From assembly GCA_016713325.1 (NCBI GenBank), contig JADJPJ010000087.1, positions 372,001 to 436,000 on the forward strand: 64,000 nucleotides of DNA. Direction: 5' to 3'. A model generated the notes under the pieces. The model worked only from the letters and a program-made list of their open reading frames with translations. It searched no databases and had not been told where the DNA came from. This DNA is from Candidatus Flexifilum affinis. GTDB lineage: Bacteria > Chloroflexota > Anaerolineae > Aggregatilineales > Phototrophicaceae. Shown piece after piece: positions 36,472 to 45,142 of this stretch; the first letter of the stretch is position 1, and every line of letters starts with the position of its first letter. Position numbers and translations under genes: made by a program.

Positions 36472-37342
36472 AGCCGTGTGCCGCGAGCAGAAGCGCAATG
36501 ATGTCGTCTACGGAATGGGCGATCATGGCGCCGGCGCTCTTGAGGGCCGCCACTTTCGCCTGGGCGGTGGTGTCTGGCGTGGTGATGACGGCCCCCGCAT
36601 GGCCCATCCGCACGAAGGGGACTGCTGAACGGCCTACGACATAGGCGATGAGCGGCTTGGTCAGCCGGCTGCTGATGTGGGCCGCCGCTTCAAGCTCGCC
36701 CGCGCCACCGACTTCTCCGATGAGAACGATGCTGGTCGTCTCCGGATCTTCCTCGAAGAGCGCGAGGACGTCGGCAAAGCTGGTGCCGACGATGGGGTCG
36801 CCGCCCACGCCGACGAACGTCGATTGGCCCAGGCCCGCTGCCGACATCATGGCCATGACCTCGTAGGCGACTGAGGCACTGCGCGAGACAATGCCGATTT
36901 TGCCCTCGGCGCCGAGAAACCCCGGCACGATGCCCGCATTGGAGCGACCGGGGATGAGAATGCCCGGTGAACTTGGGCCGATCAGGCGGGTGTGACGATT
37001 GCGGCTCAGGTAGGCCTTGAGTTTAAGGGTGTCCTGGGTAGGGATGCCGTCAGTGATACAGATGACCAATTTCAACTGCTCCTCGACGGCCTCATAGATG
37101 GCATCGACGGCTGCCGGTGCGTTCGCGAATACGATCGAGGCGTTGGCGCCCGTGGCTTCCACCGCTGTGCGGATGTTGTCGAAGACTGGAATGCCGTGCT
37201 CCCACGCACCGCCTTTTTCCGGCATAACGCCCGCCACAATGGCTGTGCCATAGGACAGCATCTGCCCGGTGAAATGGCTCCCTTCCCGAGTTGTGATGCC
37301 CTGGATGAGGAAAGCGCTGTCCGGGTTGATCAGGATTGCCAT
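36458..37342 (-). CDS. Succinyl-CoA synthetase alpha-like protein (divergent)
   Basis: A 294-residue protein built like SucD: CoA-binding Rossmann domain (MAILINPDSAFLIQGITTREGSHFTGQMLSYGTAIVAGV), GIPVFDNIRTAVEATGANASIVF, IGPSSPGILIPG, GIVSRSASVAYEV, VGGDPIVGTSF, GEVGG and the phosphohistidine loop VRMGHAGAV. The catalytic His and the Glu of GEVGG are present, but the following glycine-rich segment (GGKGTA in SucD) is TTPDTTA. It overlaps its partner by 13 nt. It may be an acyl-CoA synthetase with a different substrate or a non-catalytic relative. Confidence 0.85.
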   Translation of the reverse strand: MAILINPDSAFLIQGITTREGSHFTGQMLSYGTAIVAGVMPEKGGAWEHGIPVFDNIRTAVEATGANASIVFANAPAAVDAIYEAVEEQLKLVICITDGIPTQDTLKLKAYLSRNRHTRLIGPSSPGILIPGRSNAGIVPGFLGAEGKIGIVSRSASVAYEVMAMMSAAGLGQSTFVGVGGDPIVGTSFADVLALFEEDPETTSIVLIGEVGGAGELEAAAHISSRLTKPLIAYVVGRSAVPFVRMGHAGAVITTPDTTAQAKVAALKSAGAMIAHSVDDIIALLLAAHGSTGR

Positions 37343-38442
37343 ATGGTCTCATTTGCCAGGGAGAGCGAGAGCAGCTCGACCGCGTGCGTGATGGTGGCGA
37401 CGCAAGCAACAGGCGAGGGCGGCGCAGAAAGAAGCTCCCGCGCCCGGTCGGCTTCCTGTCCTGCCAGACGCACGATGAGCGGCACCTGAAGCCGCACCCC
37501 AACGAGCGCACGCTTGATGTCGTCAGACATTATGACCGCGCTGAAGCGGTCACAGAACAGGTTGAGGATGACACCGCGCGTTGTTGGAGGCAGACTTCGC
37601 AAGGCCGCCTGGAGAAGCTCTGTCGTCGGCTCGCCCTCGATCTCAATAACCGCGCCGGGATCGAGACCATTGCCGAAGTCGTGCAGCGCATCGGCGGTCA
37701 TCATGGCGATACCGGCACCGTTGGCAATGCAGGCGATCGTGCCTGGCAGGCGCGAGAGCCATACCCGGTCCATCACCATGCGAGAGGGGAGATCGGCTTC
37801 AGCGAGAACGTCACGCAGGGCCGTCAGTTCCGCCTGACGGTACAGTGCATTGTCATCGATGTCGAGCTTGCCCCCCAGCGCGATCAGCAGCCCCGACCGG
37901 GTCAGGGCGAGCGGGTGGATGGCAGCCCGCGTCGCATCAAAACGGACGTAGCACTCGTACAGACTGCGCGCGATTCCCACAAAGTCGGACCACACTTCAC
38001 TGGGCAAATCGATGCCGCTGGCCAGATAGCGCGACTTGTAGGCCTGAATGCCAATGTACGGATCGATCGTTTCGGATGTGGCCCGCTTGCCATTCAGCGC
38101 CGAAGCGGCAATCGTCACCTGGCCCCGGGACTGGTTGAACTCGACGACGAGGGAATACTCTCGCTCGACCTCGACGATTGGCTCAATCAGGAGCTGGCGC
38201 ACGGCATAGCCGTCTACTTGAGTCTCCAGCAGGCGAGCGGCAATTTCCTCAACGTCCTCGAAGGTCTGGGCCGGACGAAATACGCGCTCATTCGCCAGCA
38301 CCTGAGCGTTGATCACGACGGGCAGTTTGGTGCGCCGCGCTGCGGCCCGCGCCTCGTCTACGCTGCGCGCCAGCTCACCCGTGACCACTGGAATGCCTGA
38401 ACGCGCAAACAGTGCTTTGGCATGGACCTCATGTAGACGCAT
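37330..38442 (-). CDS. Succinyl-CoA synthetase beta-like protein, degenerate ATP-grasp
   Basis: About 370 residues from MRLHEVHAKALFARSGIPVV, the SucC N-terminus; an upstream in-frame extension is not family-like. The fold is SucC throughout, but catalytic features are lost: the Lys and glycine-rich ATP loop (KxQVxxGGRGKAGG) reads INAQVLANERVFRPAQ; the metal-binding EINPL reads AIHPL; the following Asp of LDGK is ALGGK; ANFLDVGGG is AVIEIEGEP; NIFGG is NLFCD. NGAGIAM is kept. Such a protein is unlikely to run the normal SucCD reaction. The paired SucD-like gene shares the unit; DUF503 lies upstream. Confidence 0.85.
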   Translation of the reverse strand: MRLHEVHAKALFARSGIPVVTGELARSVDEARAAARRTKLPVVINAQVLANERVFRPAQTFEDVEEIAARLLETQVDGYAVRQLLIEPIVEVEREYSLVVEFNQSRGQVTIAASALNGKRATSETIDPYIGIQAYKSRYLASGIDLPSEVWSDFVGIARSLYECYVRFDATRAAIHPLALTRSGLLIALGGKLDIDDNALYRQAELTALRDVLAEADLPSRMVMDRVWLSRLPGTIACIANGAGIAMMTADALHDFGNGLDPGAVIEIEGEPTTELLQAALRSLPPTTRGVILNLFCDRFSAVIMSDDIKRALVGVRLQVPLIVRLAGQEADRARELLSAPPSPVACVATITHAVELLSLSLANETIWQS

Positions 38443-38517
38443 AGAGCGTTGACCGTTGTGGAGGCTGGTAGGCGTTGCGCGAGAAAGCATTGCGCCAATA
38501 GGCATAGCTGTGCGTGT

Positions 38518-38811
38518 TCAAAGAATCTCGATGTTCTGGTTTACGATTTCCGCGTCAGGGTACTGCTTCTCGATCCAGTTCAGCACAGTTGAGATTGTAC
38601 TGTGGGCATGATTGGTCGCCGTCGTAACGACGACGAAGGCGATGACGCTGCTCCCTGGAATATCGTGGTGATCGACCTCGGACGTCGAAACATTGTATGT
38701 ATTGCGCATTCGGGTGAGAAGGGACTTGATGATGCTCCGTTTTTCTTTCAGAGTCTCCACACCCGCAAGGTCAAGTTCAAGCGTGCAAAGTGCAATTTTG
38801 ATTGTGGGCAT
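38518..38811 (-). CDS. DUF503 (YlxP-like) protein
   Basis: A 97-residue small protein of the DUF503 family often found near translation genes. Seen: IALCTLELDLAGVETLKEKRSIIKSLLTRMRNTYNVSTSEVDHHDIPGSSVIAFVVVTT, matching the LKEKR and FNVSVAEVDHQD features of YlxP. The ATG at 38811 gives the family start; an earlier ATG (38844) adds 11 unrelated residues. It lies 76 nt upstream of the SucC-like gene on the same strand. Function of the family unknown. Confidence 0.85.
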   Translation of the reverse strand: MPTIKIALCTLELDLAGVETLKEKRSIIKSLLTRMRNTYNVSTSEVDHHDIPGSSVIAFVVVTTATNHAHSTISTVLNWIEKQYPDAEIVNQNIEIL

Positions 38812-39016
38812 TTTGTGCGGCAGGGCCGATACTCTAGAATCCATCCCAATTACCAGTATACGGTGGTTTGAACAGTCTTCCCATACAAAGTTCTCGCCAC
38901 GCGTCGGTTCCCGCTACGCAAGAGACTGCCACATGCCACGCAAGGGTTGGTTAAAGCGCGTAGCCGCAAACCGATGTACACTAATGGCGCATTATAGGGC
39001 GTTTGGAGGAACGGCA

Positions 39017-40957
39017 ATGAAGAATGGACGGGCATGGCTGGTGCTTGCGCTTGCAGTAATATGCTTCTGTCTATCGGGGGGCCCGCTGATGGCCCAGGAC
39101 AACCTGCTTGTTAATCCAGGTTTTGAGCCGCCCTTTGACCCAGTCACCGGCGTGGTGCCTGGTCAGATCGCGCAGGGCTGGACACCGTGGTCAATCACCG
39201 ACAATGGCGCGCTGCAACCAGAGTACTATCCGGCTTCGGATACCGTAAGCGGCATGGGTACGCCTCGCATACAAGAAGGCGAGGACGCACAGCAGTATTT
39301 CTCTTTCTTTGCCTCGCATGTCGCAGGCGTCTACCAGCGTGTGAGCGGTCTGACGGCCGGCGACCAGGTTGAGTTCAGCATCTTCGCGTGGCTGTGGTCC
39401 TCCAGCGGCGACGATACCAATGTGAGCGCGGCCGAAGCCGACATGACCATCGAGGTCGGCATCGATCCGACCGGCGGCGAAGACGCCACCAGCGAGTCGA
39501 TCGTGTGGTCGGAAGCGCAGAGCACCACCGATCAGTTCATCCAGTTGAGCGTGCAGGCGACCGCTGAAGGGGATGCCGTCACGGTGTTTGTTCGCTCGGT
39601 GGTCAACCAGGTGTTGATGAACAACGTCGTCTACCTGGACGAGGCCAGCCTGACCGTCGTCAGCGCAGGCGCGGCGGAGACTGCCGAGGCGACTGAGGCG
39701 GTTGCGACTGACGAAGTCGCGACAGAAGAAGTTGCAACGGAAGTCGTCGCTACGGAGGCAGTCACCGAGATCGTGGACCTGCCCACCGATGCGCCAACTG
39801 CGACGGAAGCTGTCGTCGAGGTCACGGCGGAAGCTACTGAGGCGCCTCCTACCGAAGAGCCGACTGAAGAAGTGCCGGCGGCGACGCCTGAGGCGACTGT
39901 CGAAGCCACTGAGGAAGAGACCGAAGCCCCGGTGCTGGTGGCGACGGTTCTGATGACCGAAGCAGCGACCGAGGAAGTGGCTACGGAAGAGGCTACTGAA
40001 GAAGCGACTCCGCAGGCTACGGAAGAGCCCACCGTCGAGGTGATCGAGGTCGAACCTACAGCAACCGTGACTCCGCTGCCGACGCAGCCGCCGCCCACCG
40101 CCGTGCCGACCGCGACGGAGATCGTTCCGACAGCACTGCCGCCTTCCGCAACGCTGATTCCTCCGACGGTCACGCCATCGCCGACGCTGAACCTGACGGT
40201 TTTCCCATTCCTGATCGCGTACACCGTTCAAAGCGGCGATTTTGTTGCGGCGATCGCGGAGCGCTACAACACGACCGCGGAAGCGATCATCATCGCCAAC
40301 GGTCTGGGACCGGAAGCCTTCATCAACGCCGGCCAGCAGCTCCTCATCCCGGTTGCTGCGCTTCCCACGGCGACCCAACCGGTCGCCCCGACCGCGGAAG
40401 TGACCATTATCATCATTGAACCGACGACGGAGATCGCCGCGACAGCCGTTCCACCCACGGTCGAAGCGCCGACTGCGCAGGTGCAGGTGATTGAACCGAC
40501 GACCGCGGTGCCGGTCGTGGTGGCTTCGCCAACCGTGCCGCCCTCGGTGGATGCTTCGGCAGTTGTCGTCGAACCCATTCGCTACACCGTGCGCTACGGC
40601 GACACGCTGTCCTCGATTGCGGCTGCGTTCCGCGTGCCGGCGCGCGATCTGGCGCGCTTCAACCGGATCGTGAATCCGAATCTGGTGTACGTCGGCCAAC
40701 TGCTGCTCATTCCGGTTGGTGGTGTGCCGACCGCGACGCCGACAATGTTTGTCCCGACGCTGACTCGCATCCCGCCGACGCCTGTTCCGCCGACCGCGAC
40801 CCAGCCGGCAGTGACCGCGGTGTATTATGTGCGACCGGGCGACACGCTGTATGTGATCTCTATTCGCTTTAATGTGCGGATCTCCGATCTGATGCGGCTG
40901 AATCGCATTGCCGATGCCAATCGTATCTATGTCGGCCAGCTGCTGTATATTCCGTGA
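39017..40957 (+). CDS. Secreted LysM protein with N-terminal beta domain and Thr/Glu-rich stalk
   Basis: A 646-residue exported protein. Signal peptide to about residue 27 (LSGGPLMAQ-DN). Residues 28-215 form a carbohydrate-binding-like beta sandwich (NLLVNPGFEPPF...YLDEASLTVV). Residues 220-400 are a low-complexity stalk of Ala, Thr, Glu, Val and Pro with short ATEEVATE-like repeats. Three LysM modules follow near 410-455, 525-570 and 605-646 (YTVQSGD, YTVRYGD, YYVRPGD; each ending GQxLxIP). It should bind peptidoglycan. The start at 39017 follows GGAGGA; an in-frame upstream extension lacks coding character. The stop overlaps the DUF192 GTG by 4 nt. Confidence 0.9.
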   Translation: MKNGRAWLVLALAVICFCLSGGPLMAQDNLLVNPGFEPPFDPVTGVVPGQIAQGWTPWSITDNGALQPEYYPASDTVSGMGTPRIQEGEDAQQYFSFFASHVAGVYQRVSGLTAGDQVEFSIFAWLWSSSGDDTNVSAAEADMTIEVGIDPTGGEDATSESIVWSEAQSTTDQFIQLSVQATAEGDAVTVFVRSVVNQVLMNNVVYLDEASLTVVSAGAAETAEATEAVATDEVATEEVATEVVATEAVTEIVDLPTDAPTATEAVVEVTAEATEAPPTEEPTEEVPAATPEATVEATEEETEAPVLVATVLMTEAATEEVATEEATEEATPQATEEPTVEVIEVEPTATVTPLPTQPPPTAVPTATEIVPTALPPSATLIPPTVTPSPTLNLTVFPFLIAYTVQSGDFVAAIAERYNTTAEAIIIANGLGPEAFINAGQQLLIPVAALPTATQPVAPTAEVTIIIIEPTTEIAATAVPPTVEAPTAQVQVIEPTTAVPVVVASPTVPPSVDASAVVVEPIRYTVRYGDTLSSIAAAFRVPARDLARFNRIVNPNLVYVGQLLLIPVGGVPTATPTMFVPTLTRIPPTPVPPTATQPAVTAVYYVRPGDTLYVISIRFNVRISDLMRLNRIADANRIYVGQLLYIP

Positions 40958-41331
40958 GTAAGTGGCGTATCCTGCGAAACGCCGGAACGAATGAAGTGGT
41001 GTTGGCGCGGGCCAAACTGTGCACAAGCTTTCTGTGTCATCTGAAGGGCTTGCAGTTTGTCTCGCGCCTCCCAGGAGACGAAGGGCTGCTGTTCGTCACG
41101 AAGGCGGAGAGCCGGGCGAACAGCACCATCCACATGTTTTTCATGTTCTTCAGCATCGGCGTGGTGTGGCTGGACAAGAACGGCCGAGTGGTCGACAAGC
41201 AGCTTGCCCGACCCTGGAGACCGATGTACGCGCCGCAGGGGCCGGCACAGTATTATCTGGAAGCGAACACCGACATCCTGGACCGCGTAAAGGTTGGCGA
41301 CCGGCTGCGTTTTGACGAGGAAGCGGTTTGA
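40954..41331 (+). CDS. DUF192 family protein
   Basis: A 125-residue protein starting at GTG 40954 inside the LysM stop. Seen: LARAKLCTSFLCHLKGLQFVSRLPGDEGLLFV, NSTIHMFFMFFSIGVVWLDKNGRVVDKQLARPW and the C-terminal ILDRVKVGDRLRF, all standard DUF192 features. Many relatives carry a signal peptide; this one does not, so it is probably cytosolic. Two nucleotides separate it from the next gene. Role unknown; coupling to two LysM proteins suggests a cell-wall link. Confidence 0.9.
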   Translation: MSKWRILRNAGTNEVVLARAKLCTSFLCHLKGLQFVSRLPGDEGLLFVTKAESRANSTIHMFFMFFSIGVVWLDKNGRVVDKQLARPWRPMYAPQGPAQYYLEANTDILDRVKVGDRLRFDEEAV

Positions 41332-41332
41332 C

Positions 41333-42868
41333 ATGCGTTACCGTGGCATCTTGCTCTTGTTGGTCCTTTTGTCGATTACTCCGTTTTCCGGGCTGGGGCA
41401 GGATGAACCGAACATCAGCGTGCACGTCGTTCAGCGCGGCGAGAATCTCTACCGGATCTCGCTGCGCTACGGTCTGACCATCGACCAACTGGCGTCCGCC
41501 AACGGGATCACAAACCCGGACAGCATCGCAGTCGGGCAGCGGTTGATCATTCCGCAGCCGGGATCGACCGAAGAGACGGAAACCGCACTCTCGATCATCC
41601 ATATTGTGCAGCCCGGCGAGACGCTGGCCAGTGTCGCCGCTGTCTACCAGACTACAGCCGAGGCACTGGCGAGCGCCAACAGCATTGACGATCCCGCGAC
41701 GATCTTCGTCGGGCAACGGTTGACCGTGCCGGGCGCAGAACCGGTCAAGGAGCCGGCACCGGTGGCCGCCGGTGTGCCAGTTGCCGCTGAAGCTCCTGGC
41801 GCGGACGAACCAGCGGACGGTGCCGCGACGCCAACGCCCGAAGTGGTTGAGGTCGCCTCGGCTGCCGTTGAGCGCGACCCCACGAGCACGATGGTGCACA
41901 TTGTGCAGCGGGGTGAAAGTCTGTTTGCGATTTCCAAGCAGTACGGCGTTAGCGTCAATGATATCGTCCAGGCCAATGCCTTCACTGACCCATCGCTCAT
42001 ATATCCCGGCCAGGAGCTGGTCATCCCGGGGGTGTCGCCGCCGCAGTATGCGGGGGCGCTGCCCGCGCCGGTCGAGCGCCTGACGATCATGCCGCTGGTG
42101 TTTGTGGAGGGACGTTCGGCCCGTGTCGATTTCGCCACGACCACCGCCGTGACTGTCACCGGGCGGTTTCTGGAAACTGATCTGCACGCGTTCAATCAGA
42201 ACGGCGGCACGCTTCACTCCATCCTTATCGGCGTTCCCATCGGCACTTCAGCGGGGATCTACCCGCTGACACTGTCGGTCAGCGATTCTGCTGGAGCCGC
42301 CACGTCGTTCGACGTCAACATTCAGGTCAATGGCGGCGGTTACCGGCAGGAATGGCTCACGCTGGGTGCGGACCAGCTCGATTTGATCAATCCCAATGTC
42401 GATCAGGCCGAGATCGCGCTGCTGCAACAGGTGATGACCCTGACCACACCGGAGCGCTACTTCACCAGTCTGATGGGACTGCCGGCCGCCGCGCCGCTGT
42501 CTTCGCCATTCGGGAACAGCCGCAATTACAACAACGGCACCTTCGAAAACGTCCACACAGGCACCGATTTCGCGGCTCCCACCGGCGCGCCGATTCTGGC
42601 GCCGGCCGCTGGCCGCGTGGTCCTGGCGGATACGCTGAATGTGCGCGGTGTGGCGACCGTGCTCGATCATGGCTGGGGCGTGTACACCGGCTACTGGCAT
42701 CAGACGGAGCGCTATGTCAGCCTCGGAGATTTCGTCGAGGAGGGGCAGGTGATCGGTTCGGTTGGCAGCACCGGGCGAGCCACCGGCGCGCACCTGCACT
42801 GGGAACTGTGGGTGAGCGGCGTACCTGTCGATCCGATGCAGTGGGTCAGCGAGCCTCTGGGTTACTAG
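41333..42868 (+). CDS. LysM-M23 peptidoglycan endopeptidase
   Basis: A 511-residue secreted enzyme. Signal peptide (MRYRGILLLLVLLSITPFSGLGQ), two LysM modules (HVVQRGENLYRISLRYG and HIVQPGETLASVAAVYQ), a Pro/Ala linker, a third LysM (HIVQRGESLFAISKQYG), an Ig-like region, and a C-terminal M23 domain with HTGTDFAAPTGAPILAPAAG and GSTGRATGAHLHWEL (HxxxD and HxH zinc ligands). It would cut peptide crosslinks in the cell wall. The ATG at 41333 is two bases after the DUF192 stop. Confidence 0.95.
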   Translation: MRYRGILLLLVLLSITPFSGLGQDEPNISVHVVQRGENLYRISLRYGLTIDQLASANGITNPDSIAVGQRLIIPQPGSTEETETALSIIHIVQPGETLASVAAVYQTTAEALASANSIDDPATIFVGQRLTVPGAEPVKEPAPVAAGVPVAAEAPGADEPADGAATPTPEVVEVASAAVERDPTSTMVHIVQRGESLFAISKQYGVSVNDIVQANAFTDPSLIYPGQELVIPGVSPPQYAGALPAPVERLTIMPLVFVEGRSARVDFATTTAVTVTGRFLETDLHAFNQNGGTLHSILIGVPIGTSAGIYPLTLSVSDSAGAATSFDVNIQVNGGGYRQEWLTLGADQLDLINPNVDQAEIALLQQVMTLTTPERYFTSLMGLPAAAPLSSPFGNSRNYNNGTFENVHTGTDFAAPTGAPILAPAAGRVVLADTLNVRGVATVLDHGWGVYTGYWHQTERYVSLGDFVEEGQVIGSVGSTGRATGAHLHWELWVSGVPVDPMQWVSEPLGY

Positions 42869-43155
42869 GGCGTGCTTTCTGACCTCGAAGACCTGGGCGG
42901 GCACATTGGCCGCTCCTCCATCAGCGCCGATCATTGTCGGGGCACACCATGTGTGCTCGAAACACTGCCGAATCGCAACTTTTCGGACACGCTTTGGTGG
43001 TGCATCCGAGAAATCGCGGAACATCTGGTGGAGGGGCGCGCAGAAGCGCGGCCGGCGTGACGGATGCGCCATTTTCGTTCGGCGGGATATATTGCACCGC
43101 GGACGTGGCCCAAAGACGGCCATTTGCGCTGAGTTTAACTTTCTTATGCAGGAAA
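42869..43155. other. Gene-poor stretch after the M23 gene
   Basis: No convincing coding frame: the open frames on both strands lack ribosome sites and known motifs. A short palindrome, GCACAC-CAT-GTGTGC (near 42942-42956), is the only clear structure. It may hold the 3' leader of the M23 transcript or a decayed gene. Confidence 0.5.
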
Positions 43156-43195
43156 CAAAAACGGGGCAGCATCCTTGCGGGTGCTGCCCCGTTTG
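43156..43195 (-). terminator. Terminator of the His-rich membrane gene (possibly bidirectional)
   Basis: ACGGGGCAGCA (43161-43171) pairs with TGCTGCCCCGT (43182-43192). On the minus strand it is followed by TTTTTG. On the plus strand the tail is TTTGTCTTT, so it can serve both directions. Confidence 0.88.
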
Positions 43196-43219
43196 TCTTT
43201 GGCTGTCAAATCGGACCGG

Positions 43220-44353
43220 CTACTTCTTCCCGTAGGCCATGTCCAGGGCTTCGAAGTTGGTGAAGAGGAAATGGTCGTGGTAGTAGTGGATCCACAGGAA
43301 TGAGAGGATGGCGGTGTAGTAGGCGATGTCGAAGTGCTGATTGGAGTCGATGCCGGGGCGAATGATGCCAGCCAGGAGCCAGACGACCGCGAACACGACG
43401 ATGGAACCGACGAGCATCAGCGTGCTGAGGACGAACAGACCGCGCGAGTCTTTGCCCTTACCGAAGCGCGCAACCAGCGGCGCATCCTTTTCAAGCATGC
43501 CGTACTGCTGCTTGATCTTGACGATGTAGAAGGTCAACGCAAGGTACTGGAAGGAGTGCCAGCAGTTCATGCCCTGGAAAGCGGTATCGAGGTTCGGCAG
43601 TGACGGGATGATGAAGGCCACTGCGACCGTCAGGCTCATGAAGATGGTCTTTGGCCAGTTGATGTAACCCCCGCGCCATTCGCGCGCCGTCTTGACGATG
43701 AAGGCGCCAAGGGCGATGAAGAAGAGGCCGGTCATAAAATAGAAGAACCACTCGGCCTGGAAGAGCTCAGGGATGACGGCGGTCAGGTCGTTGGAGCCGA
43801 TGTCGAAGCTGCCCTGGCTGATCTTGAGCGCTGCGAAGGGGAACAGGCATGTCATGACCACTGCGTAGTCGATGGCGCGAGACCAGAACGAGACCGCACT
43901 GCCACGGACTATCTTGTTCTCTTTGTGATTGTATAGTTCGACGATGTAAGCGACCTGGTGCAGCACGTGGGTGGAGGCCCAGAAGAAGAAGACCGTCAGA
44001 AGAAGGGTCAGGTTGAGGAAGGCCAGCGAAACCACCACGATCGGGATAATGATCGACGAGCGGATCAGCATCGGATAACGATGGACAAAGTCCTTATCCA
44101 GGCCAGTACGCAGGAAGGTCGACATCATGTGGGGGCCGCCGACGGCGATGGCAACAAAGCCGTTGACCATGTTGCGGCTGACATCCGAGTCCATTCCCAA
44201 TTGCACCATGACCAGATAGAAAAGGTAGGGCAGGGGGACCAGAATGACACTGAGGGATATGAAAATGAGGTCCCAGTTCCGGTTCCTAAGCCACAGGCTG
44301 GACTGGTCAGCTGCGAGAGCAGAAGGCGCATAGTTCGCGCTGGCTACACTCAT
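43220..44353 (-). CDS. His-rich polytopic membrane protein, possibly metal-binding
   Basis: A 377-residue protein with about ten membrane helices. Histidines sit at helix ends in a repeated way: GGPHMMSTFLR, WASTHVLHQVAYIVELYNHKE, NCWHSFQYLALTFYI and WIHYYHDHFLFTNFEAL. The pattern is like diiron or similar membrane oxygenases (for example Brp/Blh carotenoid oxygenases), but I cannot assign a family. AAGGAG precedes the ATG at 44353; an in-frame upstream extension is unsupported. Single gene with its own terminator. A metal-dependent membrane enzyme is my inference. Confidence 0.75.
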   Translation of the reverse strand: MSVASANYAPSALAADQSSLWLRNRNWDLIFISLSVILVPLPYLFYLVMVQLGMDSDVSRNMVNGFVAIAVGGPHMMSTFLRTGLDKDFVHRYPMLIRSSIIIPIVVVSLAFLNLTLLLTVFFFWASTHVLHQVAYIVELYNHKENKIVRGSAVSFWSRAIDYAVVMTCLFPFAALKISQGSFDIGSNDLTAVIPELFQAEWFFYFMTGLFFIALGAFIVKTAREWRGGYINWPKTIFMSLTVAVAFIIPSLPNLDTAFQGMNCWHSFQYLALTFYIVKIKQQYGMLEKDAPLVARFGKGKDSRGLFVLSTLMLVGSIVVFAVVWLLAGIIRPGIDSNQHFDIAYYTAILSFLWIHYYHDHFLFTNFEALDMAYGKK

Positions 44354-44430
44354 GCGAAATCTCCTTGTATCACAGATGTCCGAATTGCTTAGCGTACCTA
44401 AATAAGTGTAACGCCAAAATTCGATCTGCG

Positions 44431-45003
44431 CTATGCCCTGATCACGACGTGGTGTTCCCTGCACCGGGCCTCGTAAGACTCGGACGCGCCGACGAAGATG
44501 ATCGGGTCGTCGTACCGGGCCGGTTGGTTATTGACGAGTCGCTGGGTGCGGCTGGCACGTTCACCACAGACGACGCAGATGGCATGTAGTTTCATCACTT
44601 CTTCGGCGCGGCAAAGGATCTCCGGCATTGGCCCGAAGGGCTCACCGCGGAAATCGAGATCCAGCCCGGCACAGATCACGCGAATACCTCGTTCGGCCAG
44701 TGCGTCGATCACCTCGACAATCTTTGCATCAAAAAACTGGATTTCATCGACGGCGATCACCGTCGTATCCTCTCCAACCAATGGCAAAATGGCCCTGGCG
44801 GAGTCCACGGCGACGGCGTGATGGTGCTGTCCGGTGTGGCTGGTGATCGTCTGAACGCCGAAACGGTCGTCGATGGCCGGCTTGAAGACCTGGACGGTCT
44901 GCTTGGCGATGATGGCACGACGAACCCGACGGATTAACTCTTCGGTCTTTCCACAGAACATGCTGCCGCAGATCACCTCGATCTGACCGGTGTTGTGACG
45001 CAT
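44431..45003 (-). CDS. tdk: Thymidine kinase
   Basis: Salvages thymidine to dTMP with ATP. Seen: P-loop [26 protein letters not shown], the lasso and [16 protein letters not shown], and the zinc cysteines CVVC and RC. The ATG at 45003 (GGGGAGGA upstream) gives a 190-residue type II TK; the upstream in-frame extension reaches back across the rpmE terminator. Lies after the L31 gene on the same strand but past its terminator, so needs another promoter. Confidence 0.96.
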   Translation of the reverse strand: MRHNTGQIEVICGSMFCGKTEELIRRVRRAIIAKQTVQVFKPAIDDRFGVQTITSHTGQHHHAVAVDSARAILPLVGEDTTVIAVDEIQFFDAKIVEVIDALAERGIRVICAGLDLDFRGEPFGPMPEILCRAEEVMKLHAICVVCGERASRTQRLVNNQPARYDDPIIFVGASESYEARCREHHVVIRA

Positions 45004-45076
45004 TTCATCCTCCCCTGAGACCCGCGCAAGAGGGGCCGCTGCAATACTAGTGGTGGGCTGGCCAGAGACCAGTTGA

Positions 45077-45121
45077 CAAAATAAAAGCAGGCACGCCGCC
45101 CGGGGGACGACTGCCTGCTTT
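45077..45121 (-). terminator. Rho-independent terminator after rpmE
   Basis: AAAGCAGGCA and TGCCTGCTTT close a hairpin with an 18-nt loop (45084-45121); on the minus strand TTTTATTTTG follows. It separates the ribosomal-protein unit from tdk. Confidence 0.85.
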
Positions 45122-45142
45122 GATGCAAAGCTCCGACTACCT

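Noticed and set aside
42906..43235. Small ORF after the M23 gene
   Set aside because: No ribosome site, biased composition, and it runs through the terminator hairpin.
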